Part shown: positions 1 through 13,933 of the stretch, in pieces
How the letters are laid out: each line of letters begins with the position of its first letter
Numbering within the stretch: position 1 is the first letter of the stretch
NCBI GenBank assembly: GCA_020002185.1
Contig: CM034541.1
Location: 53,590,553-53,654,552 of the forward strand
Direction: 5' to 3'
From: Paraescarpia echinospica
Lineage: Eukaryota > Annelida > Polychaeta > Sabellida > Siboglinidae
Length of the DNA stretch: 64,000 bases
Position numbers and translations under genes: made by a program
Notes under the pieces: generated by a model
Told to the model about the DNA's origin: nothing
Seen by the model: the letters and a program-made list of their open reading frames with translations, nothing else
Databases searched by the model: none

Positions 1-3000
1 CTGTAAAATTTGGCGGACTAAGCTGACAAATGTATTATTGATTTGCTGCTTAACAGCACTTGAAGAAATCGAGCACAAAATGGCAAAAATAAATGATGGC
101 CCGCACGCACTCATCACAATCTAATGCCCTGAAACAGCAGTCACGAGAATACCCATGACAGAATGATAATCTAATCTTGCTATACATACCCGGTAGTTCT
201 TTTAACTTTAAGTCTCCCAATAGGGTGGGAAATCTCCTACTTTGTCATTGTTTGAACATCATCCCAATTTCAAACAAAACTCCCCATTTATGTTGTATCT
301 GACTTGATGATTTTATTTGCCGATTTTCTGGGTTTCCTGCCTGGATAAATGTATTACTTTTATTATGAGTTTATTTACTTATTAGAAATGACTGCATGTT
401 ATAATAGAAACTCAATAAAGCCAAATAACATGAAAACCACATAATTTTCAGTCAGTTTCAGATGTTCACAGTTGACACCACCAATGGAAAACTTCTTTAG
501 ATCTACCAGGTATTATCGTATATAATATACCACCTTGTAAAAACTTCCCACCGTATGAGGGGAGGATGGCCCACTATTTGCTTATAAGTCTGACATAATA
601 CTGCTCCAACTGGAATTGTAATTTATAGAAAAAGTGCACCTGTTATGATTTAACACCGTATAAATAATAAAACACCGGGTAACTTTAAAGTATATACAAA
701 CAAAAGAGAGATAACTAACATTAACAATGCAGCCGACCTGGATGAAACAGGAAATAACACATTGGGATATGAGTAACAGACTGGCAATAGTTCCACAGTG
801 ATTCAGTGAGGTGAAGACGTCAACCAGAAACAGATGGTCCAATGACAAGTATGAAAAGAGAAAATCCCGCACAAAGAACCCTATTGTTGCTACTTATTCA
901 ACTGACAAAAATTATAGTAACAATAGGAAACCGACACACAGCAATCATCGGGGCCATGGGTTTAGGGATATTTAAATAAAATATATATTCTACATAAACA
1001 TGCCTTAAATGATTAAGAACTGCACTAATTTTCAAAGTTCTATTTTCTTAATTACATCTTGTCCACTGGGGTGTGAAAAGCCAGGCTTGCAATAACCTGT
1101 ATCATGCTAGTATCCAGGGTAATGAACACCTCTAATTAATCACTGTGACAAACAAGGATATAAGTTCCACTTATTACAATGACATTTAACATTGGCAACT
1201 ATTTAAAATCCTTACATGTGTGAGGCTATTGTTATTACAGCTCTCTGTTTGCTAAATAGAACATTAATTATATTTTAGTCAGACAAAATAACAACAACAT
1301 TTTATTTCAATGCTATATAGAAGTCATTTATCTGTTAGTGAGCAACTGGATTCATTTGATTAAAGCAGACCACTCAGCAATTTAGTTAGCCCATCCCACA
1401 GTTATGAAACCAATTTTTAAACCTTTCTATGAAAATGCAAAATTTTAAGACCTTTTCCAATTCATGGCCTTATACTGGAAGATCCTGATCCAGTTAAGAT
1501 TCGTCATATACCAGGGCCAGATCTTGAAAAGTACCTGGTAAAAAGGGGGGTTGCACGGTTAAAACTTAAAAAATAGCATGGCTATGTTATTATAGATTTA
1601 ATCAGCACTGGTAGCTAACAGCCTTCTCCTTGGATGACTAGAATTCCTGACCATCAGTCACAAATTGACTGCATGCCGAGAGGCCAAATAGTTGCTCTAC
1701 AGTAAACAATGAAACATGTTTGAATTGCTAGTGACTGCTCACAGGGAAGTGTGGGTGCGTTCAATGGCCACGTGTACAATGTTGCGATGCAAAAATAAGA
1801 TTGTCAGAAAAAACCTAATGTTCAGCCACCATCACGAATGCACTACAGTGGATTCTGTTTAACAGAATTACTCCAGGCGAGTGACTGATTCACATTTTGG
1901 CATACTACGATTTATATCTATAATTTTACTTTTTATCTACTTGATTAATCATACTGGTGAATATGGGAAACCAAGACTAAGTCTGTTTCCAGCACATATC
2001 AAACATATTTTAGTAATACAATAATAACATGAACACAGGGTTGTGGGTGAAAAACGAAGATCGCCAAGCATTTTATTATTATGTGACCACATGTCACATA
2101 ATCACCCATAGCAGACATTATGCAGCTATACATAAATGCGATCTCCCAAACTAATACTAAGCTAACTATAACGCTAACTAAATACATATATATTACATAC
2201 ACATGACAAACACTGGTAAACCAGCAGGGATGGTGGGTGGGAGTTTGAAAACTTGTGTGAAAGAAACACGACTTGCTCGTGCCGCTGCGCGACACAAAGT
2301 CTACTTGTTATATAATGCCACAGACTATTATTTTATTGATGCTGTCAAGTTTTGTTGGATATGTTTGTTGACTGATTATTATACAGCGGGAATAACAAAA
2401 TGATGTCATCCGAGCCATTTTATTTGACCACCGAACAATGAGTCACTGTCAATTTGGACCAATATTAATTTTAGTGTTTCCTGCACATGTTGGGCATGTA
2501 TAGATATTAAACTAACTCTGGATAATTAAATCGAAAACAATCAAATGTTACTTAATATTTTGAACACAAGATCCTAATCAGTATCAGAAGTAAAATATGT
2601 ATGGAATTTGGTAACTTATACAAACCCTAATTAAACATAAATAATGTTCTTCATGTATGCTTGCTACATGAACACTTCCCAGTTTGTCTTACTTTCATTT
2701 TGAAACTGCACAGGTTTTTTACATGCCTTTGTGTAAAATATCACAAAATCTCTAGCCATGTTCATTTGCACTGATAAAGTCATCCTGATAATAATCGTAC
2801 ACATGCCCAGGCAACAGCAACACTCAAAATGTCTTGCTAGCAAGCACGAGGAAACCTCATCGGATGAAACAACACAAAACATGAGTGGATATACACATCA
2901 GTGGAGCTAGTGGTGCGTAAAAGCACCGTTATATGGACGCTACAATGTAATGCTACCTGGCCTGGTGATCATGAAAGCAGTCAATATATTTCACACAGGA

Positions 3001-6000
3001 CTACTGGAGCGGCAGCTGTTACACGCTCTCATTTGCATACATTTGCATGACAGGCCATCGGTAAAGGCCAGAAATCTAAACTGTCTGTTGTATCACGGAT
3101 ACCTTCACATGTGTGGCATACCAATTACTACACTGTCTACCACTTAGACACTGCGCAACTACCAGAAACCTTACAACTGCAGAGACACATGTACTGGCTT
3201 CCTGCAAAATTTCCTTGGCAGAATGCTAATTTCTAGATAGTAAAATATATATCATGCCAGTGATGTGCAGTGTTTTTGGGTCTTTTGTGTAATCACATAC
3301 ATGTATGCACAAATTGCCAACTATAAAATTCTACACTATACTGATTTATATATTCTTCTTCTTCTTCTTGCCGTAGATGTGCACAATCATTTAGTGGAGT
3401 ATACCGACACTTTGACTATATTCTTTCTTGTGTTTTAACTAATACAAATTAAACTAGTTTTAAGGAATCTAGTTCACAAAATTTGAGAAAATAATTGTTT
3501 TACTTGTGGGACATTCCACACAGACATAGCCTTAAAAACACTGTCGAGAAACCTACAAACTTGTACACAAATGAGACAGATTGAAGTAACTGTCTTAACT
3601 GAAATTTTCATGTATCCAGCATCCACACAATCACAGTTATGTTGTTAGATTCACAAACCAAACAGACGTTCACAATTCTTTAATCAATTGTGAACTAGTT
3701 AATACTAAAACTACGAATTTCACTTAAGTTAAACAGTTTTTCCAATAGGTAGTTCTGTAACATTTAGCTAGTGACCATTCCATGCACCTTCTTCCTATTA
3801 TCTATCATGTTGTATTGTTCATTTCAAGGTCCAAACAAAGGACCACGATGACATATCAGATCTCTAAATGTCACCATTAATGCGAAAGAATGGTACACGC
3901 ATTACTAAGGCAACACATATGTATAAATGTCACCATTATGCCACAGCAAAGTACATAATACATCAAGAAAACCTACTCCTAAAAGTTCAAATGTCATTGT
4001 TTGCGCCAAAGGTATTACATGATACATCTAAGAAATGTGATCATTTGCTACTGATTAACTACGATAGTGTATAACATGGGGCAATGCTGGACCTATGGAC
4101 ACAGCATTAGCAGCCTTTTAAATGGCCAAAGTTACAATCATTTTCTACAACAGTTATAACAAACATCGTCACAGTATCTTCCATTAAACTTCTATTAGTT
4201 CTAAACAACCAACTGTAAATAAGACAAATGTTAGTCCTGACCTTACGCAAAGTATAATCTTAGCAAACATCTTAGGGAGTCACAGGTCATTAAGACACCG
4301 TCCAAAATTCTAAATTTATATAACTATTACAATTGTTATTCCGCAAAAAAGTCATCAGTCACATAAATTATTATGTTTACAACAAGTTACATTACAAAGA
4401 AACATTGAGACACTGGTCAATCATAAGCTGATCACGTACTAGTTGGGTCACAAACCGCTGCTTTCAGTGTCGAGGTGATTTAATAATGCAGTTTTTTTCT
4501 GTTTACGTCAAGTAAAGTGTACTACAGGTCCATAAACAGGTACTGTTCAGATAAAAGTTAGTACCAGTCGAATTCATCACATTAAGAAGGCTCTACTACA
4601 GCTGACTTGACACAAATTTAAACTATATTTAACTCAAAATTGTCAATGTACTAATAAGTAGTAACCACTTTCCTACTGTATATAAAAATACATGACAATT
4701 AGCAGTTTAAGGTCACATCTCTAAAAAAAACTTACAGAACCTGTTGCAAGAATTCTCACAAAAATATATAAATACTACTAAAATCAACACTTCATAAAAC
4801 TACAGATTAATTCACTTGTTCAGACTAGCATGTACACTGCTAGCTATCTTCATGACTTTACTCAAATTATTTATTTCTGTGGCCTCATTTCGTTCAATCA
4901 AATAAACAACCTTAACTGATCCGAATGAACGTTCAAAATAAATACGACCAACCTGTGGACCCCATCAAATCAGTGCACAATTACTGGACATGGTATCCTG
5001 CCAAGTCATGCCATGGTCAGCTTCATTGTCAATGTTACAGGCTGGTCAATTAGTAGTGGTCACTATTGAACCAGTCACAGCAGGCATAACTACCCCAAGG
5101 CCTGATGCAATTACAGATATCATATAATTAATTGTGCACTAGGTGTGAATAATCACTTGTTCACCAGCATGGATTTGACAAAACTTAAAACTATTAATAA
5201 TGGTATCCACACTTTACAGATACTAATGGTTGTGGACTTGTGATAGCGTGGCATCATGCACAAATTTAGTAATGTATTTATAATTTATTATAATACTAAT
5301 ACGAAATGTACGGTGGACTCACACTTCCACTGATATTTGGGAGTGGGCGATTTTGACAAATCAGTAGCAAGTGTCTCAGTTTGGCCTGTAATCCTACATG
5401 TGGAGGGCAGTATATATCGCTCTTGAGTATTTTGGACCAATCAGAAATTATGGCATGAATGTTTGATACCAATTCAAGGCAGCATCATAGTAACCACACA
5501 TATGTTGCTGAATTGTTGAAATTGACCAGTTTGTCGTCAGATTTATAATTCCATCTAAAGGTAGGCAGTCATTTGGTCTCCTATCAAGGGCCTCAGATGA
5601 GTTCAAAGGGTAAAACAAGGAGTCAGGGTCAGGAGAAAACCCAAACCAGAGAAAGGTTCTTGCTTTTCAAAAACCTGCATTTGCATCCTGGGTTTAGACG
5701 TTGCTGTTGTGACATCTGGAAAACTGTGTCATATTTTAATAGGGCAAGTTCTTTCTTTGTGTAAAAAATATAGCCTTTCACGTGATCTGTGAAAGTAGGT
5801 TAAGGGTAAGAGATGTCATTAACTGCACAGAATGGACCCAAATTAAAAAACATATATATTCCGGGAATATCATATCTATCCATTAGACAATTTTGTCTAG
5901 ACATAAAAATTGTGGAGGTAGAGAAAAGTTAAAGCGGGTCTGTGTATCCAGATGTAAACCCATGAAAACTTAGTTTGACCCAAGATAACATTCCATCAAA

Positions 6001-7887
6001 TGTTAAATGCTGGAGCTGCACCCAAATGTTTTATTTGAAAAGCTATATTTTGTGCATGTTTATTTTCCAAAATAATACATACATGTACATGAATTAAAAA
6101 AGTTGCACAATTTACCAGTGTTCGCCGTATTAATTATGTAGCAATAACATAGTTTTGTAATTTATTTCGAATGAACATATTTCTATCAATATCACATGCG
6201 CATCATAAAATCTATCATTTGCTATGGAATAGACAAGTTGCACAAAGACTGTGGCTGTATGCCTGTAAGGACTGGGTTAACAATAACAGTAACACTGATA
6301 AATTGGGGGAGTCCCTTAGTAACCCCTACACACTGGCAACCCTTTCAACTGAACAGCTATAAAGCATAGTCCGATTTGCCCTGGGGAGATGACCTCTAAA
6401 CTTCATTACTTCGGCTCCAACAACTTGGAAGGACTATTGAATGGTTGCATGGAGTTTTATTGTAGCATCTGTCCCTAGCTGAAAACCTAACAGCTAAACA
6501 GAGTATGATTCCTACAATTGGTTACTGGCATCAGCACTTAATTTGGTTTTTAAATTACATTTGGTGATGTTATTATTATTGTTTCACATGATCCAGTTGT
6601 ATGCGGAATTTGGCAGTCTTTTATATGACAATTTCCACACATTTTCTGCTATACAAATCTGCTGTGTATAGATACTAACTCCACCCATTGCAACCACGTT
6701 CCTTCTTAATGTGTCATGTCAGGTTTCCACTAGTGCAAGATTGCAAGTATGTCACCTTTTTTCTAATGTGGTTTGTCCTGCCTCCGGCATCTACGGCCCC
6801 ATCTTGTTGCCAAGACCCAATCTATAGTACAACTAAGCCTAGGTTTGTCTTGAACCAACAACTTCTGCTGCCAAGATGTTACTTGGACTTCTCACCCACC
6901 AAAACTTAATGCTTTTTAAACTTACATAATTTTTTTCTGGAGGGAGGGGTTATCAGATCGCTCATGTTTTAACAACCAATTTCTTGGACTTGCTGTTCAA
7001 AATTATGCAGATTATTATGTAAGCTAGTTAATGTTGACTAATACAACCATCTGGTTAAAGAAGCTGCAGCCTTTTAATGTCTTATGACATGCTATGACAA
7101 ATGTGGTTATGACTTATTGCCACACATACAGGCCAAGCCCAAGGCCAAGCTGTCTAGATACTAGTCTGGCCATCTTGGTATGTCACTCAAATCACACACA
7201 CAAATATGACGCCTATAAAGTATACCATCTTGTTCTCTTGTCCATGACAAATTAACATAATAACTTGTAGAAATACGTATTGCTATAAATTCGTGAGTTT
7301 TGTCTTCGTACAAAGTAGGCGTTGTGTTCATGCGCTATGTTTCTCACTGACAGCCTGTCACAGGCCATTTTTGGTTACGGGCCAGACGCACTAAATTTGG
7401 AGTCGCATGTTTCCAGCATTATTGTACCGGCTGGCCGTTCAAATTTGTGCTCGTCAACCGTTGTAAATCCTGCTGGAACTGATACATAAATGATACTTCA
7501 TAATAAGTTTGACTGGGAAATTACACAATATTTCCCGAACATGTATTACGAAAACCATCGAAACCAAATCGATATTCCTCAGCCGCTATTTTAGGCCGAG
7601 CCACCAAGTCCAAGGCCCTGCGCAAGCTCGAACTGGTTTAGGTTGATTCTGACAACCGAAAAAGGCTTCCAAATGTCAGAAATTGTTTACAGAATAGTGG
7701 AAATAAAACACACGTATATAACTATTATAATGACTTAATCATTTCAGTTGGAAAAGACGAATTATTCGCACAAACAGCCAACCATAAAGCTAACAGCTGT
7801 TCCCAAGATTGACAGTTTTCGGACTTCGCACTTCGGAATATAACACCTGAATGCCGCCTCAGAAATTCAATTTAAAACCGTACTGAC
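1..7887 (-). other. Presumed ELL intron 1; no gene recognised
   Basis: This AT-rich stretch lies downstream of ELL exon 1 on the minus strand, so it should be the first part of ELL intron 1. The open frames here are short (under 100 codons) and none resembles a known protein. I looked by eye for the conserved second ELL exon on the minus strand and did not find it. A short CTT run sits near 3353-3370. I see no tRNA, rRNA or intact mobile element. Confidence 0.5.
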
Positions 7888-8019
7888 CTTGATTTTTTGG
7901 AATTCTTCAAATGCTCTCAGGGCTGAGTCGGTTAGTTTAACATGAAGTACAGATTTGTTAGCGCTGGTGGATTCAAGAGATGACAGTCCATATTCACTTC
8001 CTTCCACCAGCGCTGCCAT
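7888..8019 (-). CDS. ELL: RNA polymerase II elongation factor ELL, exon 1 (partial gene)
   Basis: The exon encodes 44 residues starting MAALVEGSEYGLSS, and carries SVLHVKLTDSALRAFEEFQ before the splice site. This is the conserved N-terminus of metazoan ELL/ELL2, where the HVKLT(D/E)(S/T)A(I/L)RA(F/L)E stretch is diagnostic. ELL family proteins raise the elongation rate of RNA polymerase II by suppressing pausing and work in the nucleus in super and little elongation complexes. The ATG at 8019-8017 was chosen because it aligns with the vertebrate MAA start; an in-frame upstream ATG at 8049 adds ten residues with no family match. The exon ends in phase 0 before a GTCAGT donor at 7887. The remaining exons must lie left of the window. 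The gene is divergent to the YTHDC2-like gene, about 3 kb away. Confidence 0.9.
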
Positions 8020-8305
8020 GATGTTTCTACCTTCTCCCCGCCAATACACATATCGCTAACTCAATCTGACGGACCGTTGTGAACAAGGTAAGTTGAGTGG
8101 CGCTCCTGCACGCGCACCGCGTCACCGTCGCTGGCTCGCATACGGCGTGAGGAATCATGGGATATGACACTGTGGTCCTAGACCTGTGGACGGTATGGTA
8201 TTCTAATGACCACAGGCGATTAATGTTATTCGATTCATTCGCCGGTACAGACATACATTACTTCTGTCAAGTAAAATACAAACGGTGTGTCATGCATACT
8301 GGACC

Positions 8306-8836
8306 GGGAGGGAGGGAGGGAGGGAGGGAAGAAGGGATGGAAGGATGGAGGGAGGGAGGGAGGTAGGGAGGTAGGGAGGGAGGGAGGGAGGGAGGGAGGG
8401 AGGGAGGGAGGGAGGGAGGGAGGGAGGGGGGGGGGGGAGGGATCATAGGTCGGGCGCCCTTACTGATTTGAGTAAGGATGGAGAGTGGGGAAGAAGGAGA
8501 AAGAAACGATAAGGGGATTTGGGGGACAGGAAGAGAGACAGGGTGGAAGGGAGGGGAAGAATGAGAGGGATAGTGGTTAGTGAGGGAGAGTGGGAGGGAG
8601 CGTGGAGATATGGCAGAGCGAGGGAAAGATGGGAGAGAGGGGGAGCGAATGAGATGGATATAGAGATATAGGTAGAGCTAGCATCAGAGGGAGAGGGGGG
8701 AGAGGGGGTAAGAAGAGAGTTAGAGAAGGGAGAGAGAGATAAGGAAGGGAAAGGGAGAGTGGAGGAAAGGGAGAGAGGGAGAGAGAAAGAGGGGAAAAGA
8801 GGGAGAGTGAAAATTGGGAGAAGGAAAGAGAGGGAG

Positions 8837-8871
<35 letters not shown>

Positions 8872-8950
8872 ATGGGTGTAGGGGAGATGGACCGGGGAGA
8901 GGAGAGCGGGCGAGAGTTATATGGAAGAGGGGAAGATAGAGTGAGGATAC
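8306..8950 (+). repeat. (GGGA)n microsatellite running into a long polypurine tract
   Basis: GGGA/GGAG units fill 8306-8443 and include a run of about ten G near 8427. From about 8460 to 8950 the plus strand stays almost entirely A and G, with GA runs (for example 8840-8862). The result is over 600 bases of strand-asymmetric purine. The minus-strand open frame of 130 codons across it, rich in Ser, Leu and Pro, is a by-product of the repeat. Confidence 0.9.
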
Positions 8951-9275
8951 AGGCGTAGCGCGATTTCAACAGTCGGAAGAATTACACGAGTTCGCCGGTC
9001 CGTGACTCCTCCGTATTGGCTTTGGTATGTCAAGCAAGAAAGCTGCCGACTTTGAAACCAATGTGTGTCCGGCCTCAGTCGGCGATTGGCATGTAAAGCT
9101 TTGCTTCTGTCCCCTCTTAGTGCCTAGCCGATGCTGTCGACCATTAGCATGTTGCCACTATATTGTCGACGATTGGCCTGTAGCCGCTACAGTCAACCAC
9201 GTGTAGCCGTTTCTGTCGACCTAAACGTATACTCGTTGCTGTCGACCTTAGCGTGTATCCGATGTTGTCTGTTTG

Positions 9276-9460
9276 TGTGTGTGTGTGTGTGTGTGAGTGT
9301 GTGTGAGTGCGCGCGCACACGCATGTGTGTAAGTAAATGATTATGTCATTATGTGTACGTACGTAGGAAGACACGTGCGTGCATGCGTGTAATTCCACGG
9401 ATATTTCAATGCATGTAAATAAGTATACGTAAGATTTAGTGTATATAATATGTGTAATAA

Positions 9461-9540
<80 letters not shown>

Positions 9541-9575
9541 ATGCATGCGTACGTGCGTGCGTGCATGAGTGAGTG
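9276..9575. repeat. GT/GTGC microsatellites
   Basis: Two tracts: TG repeats at about 9276-9335, passing into GCGCGCACACGC; and TG repeats at about 9462-9500, passing into (GTGC)n up to about 9570. The alternating purine-pyrimidine sequence could adopt Z-DNA. Minus-strand His/Thr/Ala-rich open frames here are repeat artefacts. Confidence 0.9.
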
Positions 9576-9921
9576 TGTTTGTTATTAATTATGAATGCCT
9601 ATTAATTAAATAACTAAATACTGTCTGTATGCGTGATTGCGTAGACTATAAAGTACGTAGGTAGACCTAAATCTGTATGTTTGTCCCTTTTGAAAATATG
9701 CCAGATATAGAAACCTAAAATTCCATGGTTGTACCATGATATTTTTTTCACAATGTGTACGTGCGTGCCCGGGAACCCTTTTTATTTTTGACGGTTTTTC
9801 AGCAAGCCAAAATAAAGTGTTGGTACACAAACTGGTTTTCATTTTTGTATGGACAGCCAATAAAATAAAATCTTCTAAACAGTGAACATTTTATTTATAA
9901 TTTTAAACGACAAAGAGTGCG

Positions 9922-10359
9922 TTGCACAAAAATGACAACTCGTTTTGTTATATCCGCAAGAAGGACATAGATATGCTAGAAAGAGTACAGAGGAGAGCGA
10001 CTAAAATTATACCAAAACTGAGGGATCTTAGTTATGAAATTCGCCTAAAAGAATGTGGTTTAACAACACTAGAGACCAGGAGATTGAGGGGAGATCAGAT
10101 AAAAGTGTTTAAAATAATAAATGGTTATGAAAATATTGATAGAAATATTGTTTTCTCAGTTAAGAAAGATAGAAGGACTAGAGGACATGAAGTTACATTA
10201 GCAAAGGAGCAGTGTATATTAGATATAAGAAAGTTCTCATTTTCACAAAGGACTGTAATTGAATGGAATAAATTATCTGCTGATTGTGTGGGTGCTAGTA
10301 GCGTGAATATGTTTAAAAATAAAATCGACACATACCTCAGAAGGGCGGGATACACATAG
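9922..10359 (+). mobile_element. 3' end of a CR1/L2-like LINE reverse transcriptase ORF, 5' truncated
   Basis: A 145-codon frame ends in TAG and encodes DIDMLERVQRRATKII, then GLTTLETRRLRGDQIKVFKI, EWNKLSADCVGASSVNMFKN and KIDTYLRRAGYT. These are the blocks at the extreme C-terminus of the non-LTR retrotransposon polyprotein common in fish and molluscs. The endonuclease and the whole catalytic palm are missing, so homology begins about 9950. This is a dead 5'-truncated insertion. The next 120 bases are probably its 3' UTR. The clade label rests on memory of the motif set. Confidence 0.85.
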
Positions 10360-11039
10360 ATAAAAGGGTTGCACTCTCGATAAGCCAAGGGGCTTCCTTG
10401 TCCACCTGCCTGCCACCAAGAGTTAATTCTCTGGGTGGCAATTTTGTTAAATCTTGTTAATATAGGTGCTAAAAAGGAAACATGATTATACTGCATATTA
10501 TGTATGCATTTCGCAAATTGTTTTTACATTACGATGTATTCGCCATCTGGCGATTAAAAAGACACTAATTCGGGGAGCGTCTCTATGTTGTCTGTGTATG
10601 AAAATGTGCATTTTTGTAATAAAGAATCATTATTTCCTACTTAGCAAGTCCTGCGATCTTCAGTGAAATACACTAACGACTTTTACACAGATTGACCTCG
10701 TAATATTCGCTGTATTTTGATAATTGTAAGATATTACAGTGTCTAAATTACATTTTTTTTTAAATCCCGCCAAAAAGTCGTAAAACAGATTGATCCCTAC
10801 AACAACTTGAATAACTAACTGATCCCTCAAGGGAAATACCAATACTCGTAAGGGGAAGTAAACAAATCAAACCACTCTGCGTTATAGCTGAATGCGTTAA
10901 GACAACTGATTAAATAATGTGTATTGCGACCACTGTGGTATAACTCAATCTTTATCTGATCCAATCAAGATTGCTTATACAAAACTAAATTTATTTTACC
11001 ACTTTATTTCCTCTCGTCTCTCGTTACGCCAATGAAAAC

Positions 11040-11128
11040 ATGGCGGCGCGTGGATCGCGAGGAAATATGTCAAGACATTCCCCCGCAATAAACAAACAGT
11101 CAGTTGACTCTGCAGTGCCATTTATGCG
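11040..11128 (+). CDS. YTHDC2: YTHDC2-like exon 1 (start codon)
   Basis: ATG at 11040 in the context AAAACATGG opens 29 codons ([15 protein letters not shown]...) plus two bases, ending at a strong GTAAGT donor. The phase matches exon 2. The N-terminus is poorly conserved in the family, so this exon rests on the ATG, the donor and phase rather than on similarity. The internal ATG at 11067 could be the true start. It lies 3 kb from divergent ELL. Confidence 0.75.
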
Positions 11129-13794
11129 GTAAGTGCAAACGAACATTTTTCCAACAACACACTGGATGATTAAAACATAATATGTGCTAACTTCTGACAA
11201 AATGAACAGACAACATTGACAGTGCAGGCTGAGACTCTGACTCCGAGTGAGTAGGCCGAGTTCGTTGGTCGGTAGGTCCTACGGCGACGCGATGGCTCCA
11301 CTAACTAAAGTTTCATTTGTTAACGGTAACAGCAGAACTGTTGTAACTGTGTGGATGTTGGTCACCTTTCTTGAAAAATAAGATTCCTGTCTTTTCAAGT
11401 AAACATTGATTTGATTTGTGCTGTTGAAGTTTCAGTTTCACTTTAAAGGAAATTAAAATAAGGCACTAGCTAAAATCCTTTTTCCATGTGTACACAAAGT
11501 TTAACATTGTATGTAACATTTGACAACATTAAAAAAATACAGAAAATACATTTGTAGCATAAATTCGATTTTAAACCCGTCTGTGAGGCGATTCCCGTGG
11601 AAAATTTAATTTTATTGAGCTAGGCGAGCACTTTACAGGTATAGCTTTTGGGTCGAAACAAGTGTCAGAATGAGTTATTGTGCAATATTCCGACGTAATA
11701 CAAACACAAGTCATCATAGAGGAACAAGCAGTTATCTTACGGTTCCACATGCATCAAATTTTATTCAAAACAATGAATGCGAATGGGCCTACATGTTGAC
11801 CAGGTTTCGCCGAGCTTGGCCTTGGGCTCGTTTTCAGAATAATTATATCGAATGCAACGAATGGGAGATAATCTACACCATTAAACATACATAGCAAACA
11901 GATATTGTATCCAGCTACAGAAAATAACATGTATAATCTCATAATATCACTAGAATATCGATATATGAAGGAGTTGTACAATTTATCATAACAACTTAAA
12001 TCAGTCTGTAAATTTCCGCTGGTGCCGCTAGCTCAGTTGGGAGGCGCGTCGGTTTCTTGTCACTTATTTTACAATCGGGCGACGCCGGTTCAATCCTGAC
12101 ACCATGCAAACCATTCATTTTCTTTACACTTTATTTTATTTATGTTTTCACGAACTAATATAAACCAAATCATTTTGTATACTATGATGCACTGTTTGTA
12201 AATATATTTTATATTTTTGTAGTAATTATTTATTCGCCACAAAAATCAAATTTAGAAACATCGCTATAATTTATAATGACCATATTTTCATTTTTGTGGA
12301 GAATAAATAATAATTACAAAAATTATTTACAAACAGTGCATTATAGTATAACATTATTTGGTTTATATTACTTGGTGAAAACATAAACAAAAAAGTGTAA
12401 AGAAAATAACTTATTTGCATGGTGTCAGGATTGAACCGGCGTCACCCGATTGTACAGCGGAAATTCACTGACTGATTTAAGTTGTTTTGATAAATTGTAG
12501 AATTCCTTCATATATCGATATTCTAGTGATATATCTGTTTGCTATGTATGTTTATTTGTGTAGATTATCTCCCGTCGGTTGCATTCGATATAATTATTCT
12601 GAAAACAAGCTCAAGCTCGGCGAAACCTAGTCGACTTGTAGTTGTACCAGTTGTAGGCGCAATCGCATTCATTGTTTTGAATAAAATTCGATTCATGTGG
12701 AACCGTAAGATAACTGCTTGTTCCTCTATGATGACTAGTGTTTGTATTACATCAGAATATTGCACAATGACTCATTCTGATGCTCGTTTCGACCCAAAAG
12801 CTATACTTGTAAACATGCTCTGAATACATGGAAAGGGTCGACCTGATGCGATGTTGAGTCATAAGTGACCTCACATATCGGCATCCCGACAAGCACGCCA
12901 AAAATATGCATATTCGAAAATGTCCGGATGCACAGCGTAAAATGTGGAATTTCTAATTCATTAATTTTTTTGGCTTGGTGGACGTGGAAATATATAGCAG
13001 GATGTAATATAACATTAATTCAAGCAATAGGTGTTTTTATTCCCTTTAAACTATATTTTTAACATTTTGGTAGCATTCGTTTTGCCCACAACGTAGGCAC
13101 TATTAAATACAAACCATTATATGTTTCCAGCTGCTTGTCTCCAGTTGTGCAAACTAATCTCGATGAAGCTATTCAAATGGTGCTGCACATTTTTAATGTG
13201 CCTTTTAAAAAAAAATTACAGATAATCCCACTCTGAGTCTGAAGCATTGTTGCACTGTTGTGATATATACTACGTGGGTGACGTTAGGTGAAGACTTTGT
13301 TCAACTGTTATTAATGTCTAGTAGTTGATTACAACGACAGCTTGGCATCTCTTTGCAGCGTTGGCATGAATCAGCCTGCGAGCAACGACTCGCCTCGACC
13401 GTCAAGTGTTGGCAGCACACACAGCAACCAGAGTGGCTCAAGTCTCTCAAACAAGGCCTGGTCAAAAGGAAGGAATGACATCTGTGTTGGGGAAGAGCTT
13501 AAAATCGCTGTCGATATTGCCATGGAACGTTTCAGATTGAGCGAGGAACAGAAAGGTTTGTTTATCAAATTGATAGGTTCTGGACAAGAATTTGTATATT
13601 AAACAGTATATATATACTTGTTCATTCTCAGTTCAGTTTTGTTTCCTGGCTCATTTCAGACTCGTTTAAAAAAAGAACTTATACAATATCTTCTATAACA
13701 TGTTAGTATGTTTGGCCAAACTGTTGAGTTATTTTTGACTAAAATTGGGCACATTTTAGCAGAAGATGAACAACAGCCTAACACACAGCCAACC

Positions 13795-13839
<45 letters not shown>

Positions 13840-13881
13840 GTCTCTCTGTCTCTCTCTCTCGTTCTCTCTCTCTCTCTCTCG

Positions 13882-13933
<52 letters not shown>

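Larger units (their letters stand above)
8020..11039. promoter_or_regulatory. Divergent intergenic region between ELL and YTHDC2-like gene
   Basis: The two genes point away from each other across 3.0 kb, so both promoters must lie here. The first 130 bases next to ELL are richer in CpG than their surroundings. I see no convincing TATA box at either start. The middle is taken by simple repeats and a LINE fragment, so the two core promoters are probably at the two ends. That placement is inferred from position, not from a motif. Confidence 0.5.

Noticed and set aside
8577..9566. Minus-strand frames of 130 and 140 codons (Ser/Leu/Pro-rich and His/Thr/Ala-rich)
   Set aside because: Products of the polypurine tract and of GT/GTGC repeats.
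9606..9860. 84-codon minus-strand frame near the LINE fragment
   Set aside because: No similarity, no splice signals; likely chance.
12020..12104. Functional tRNA gene
   Set aside because: A- and B-box words are present, but the T stem has mismatches and there is no clear anticodon arm. The segment belongs to a dispersed repeat.
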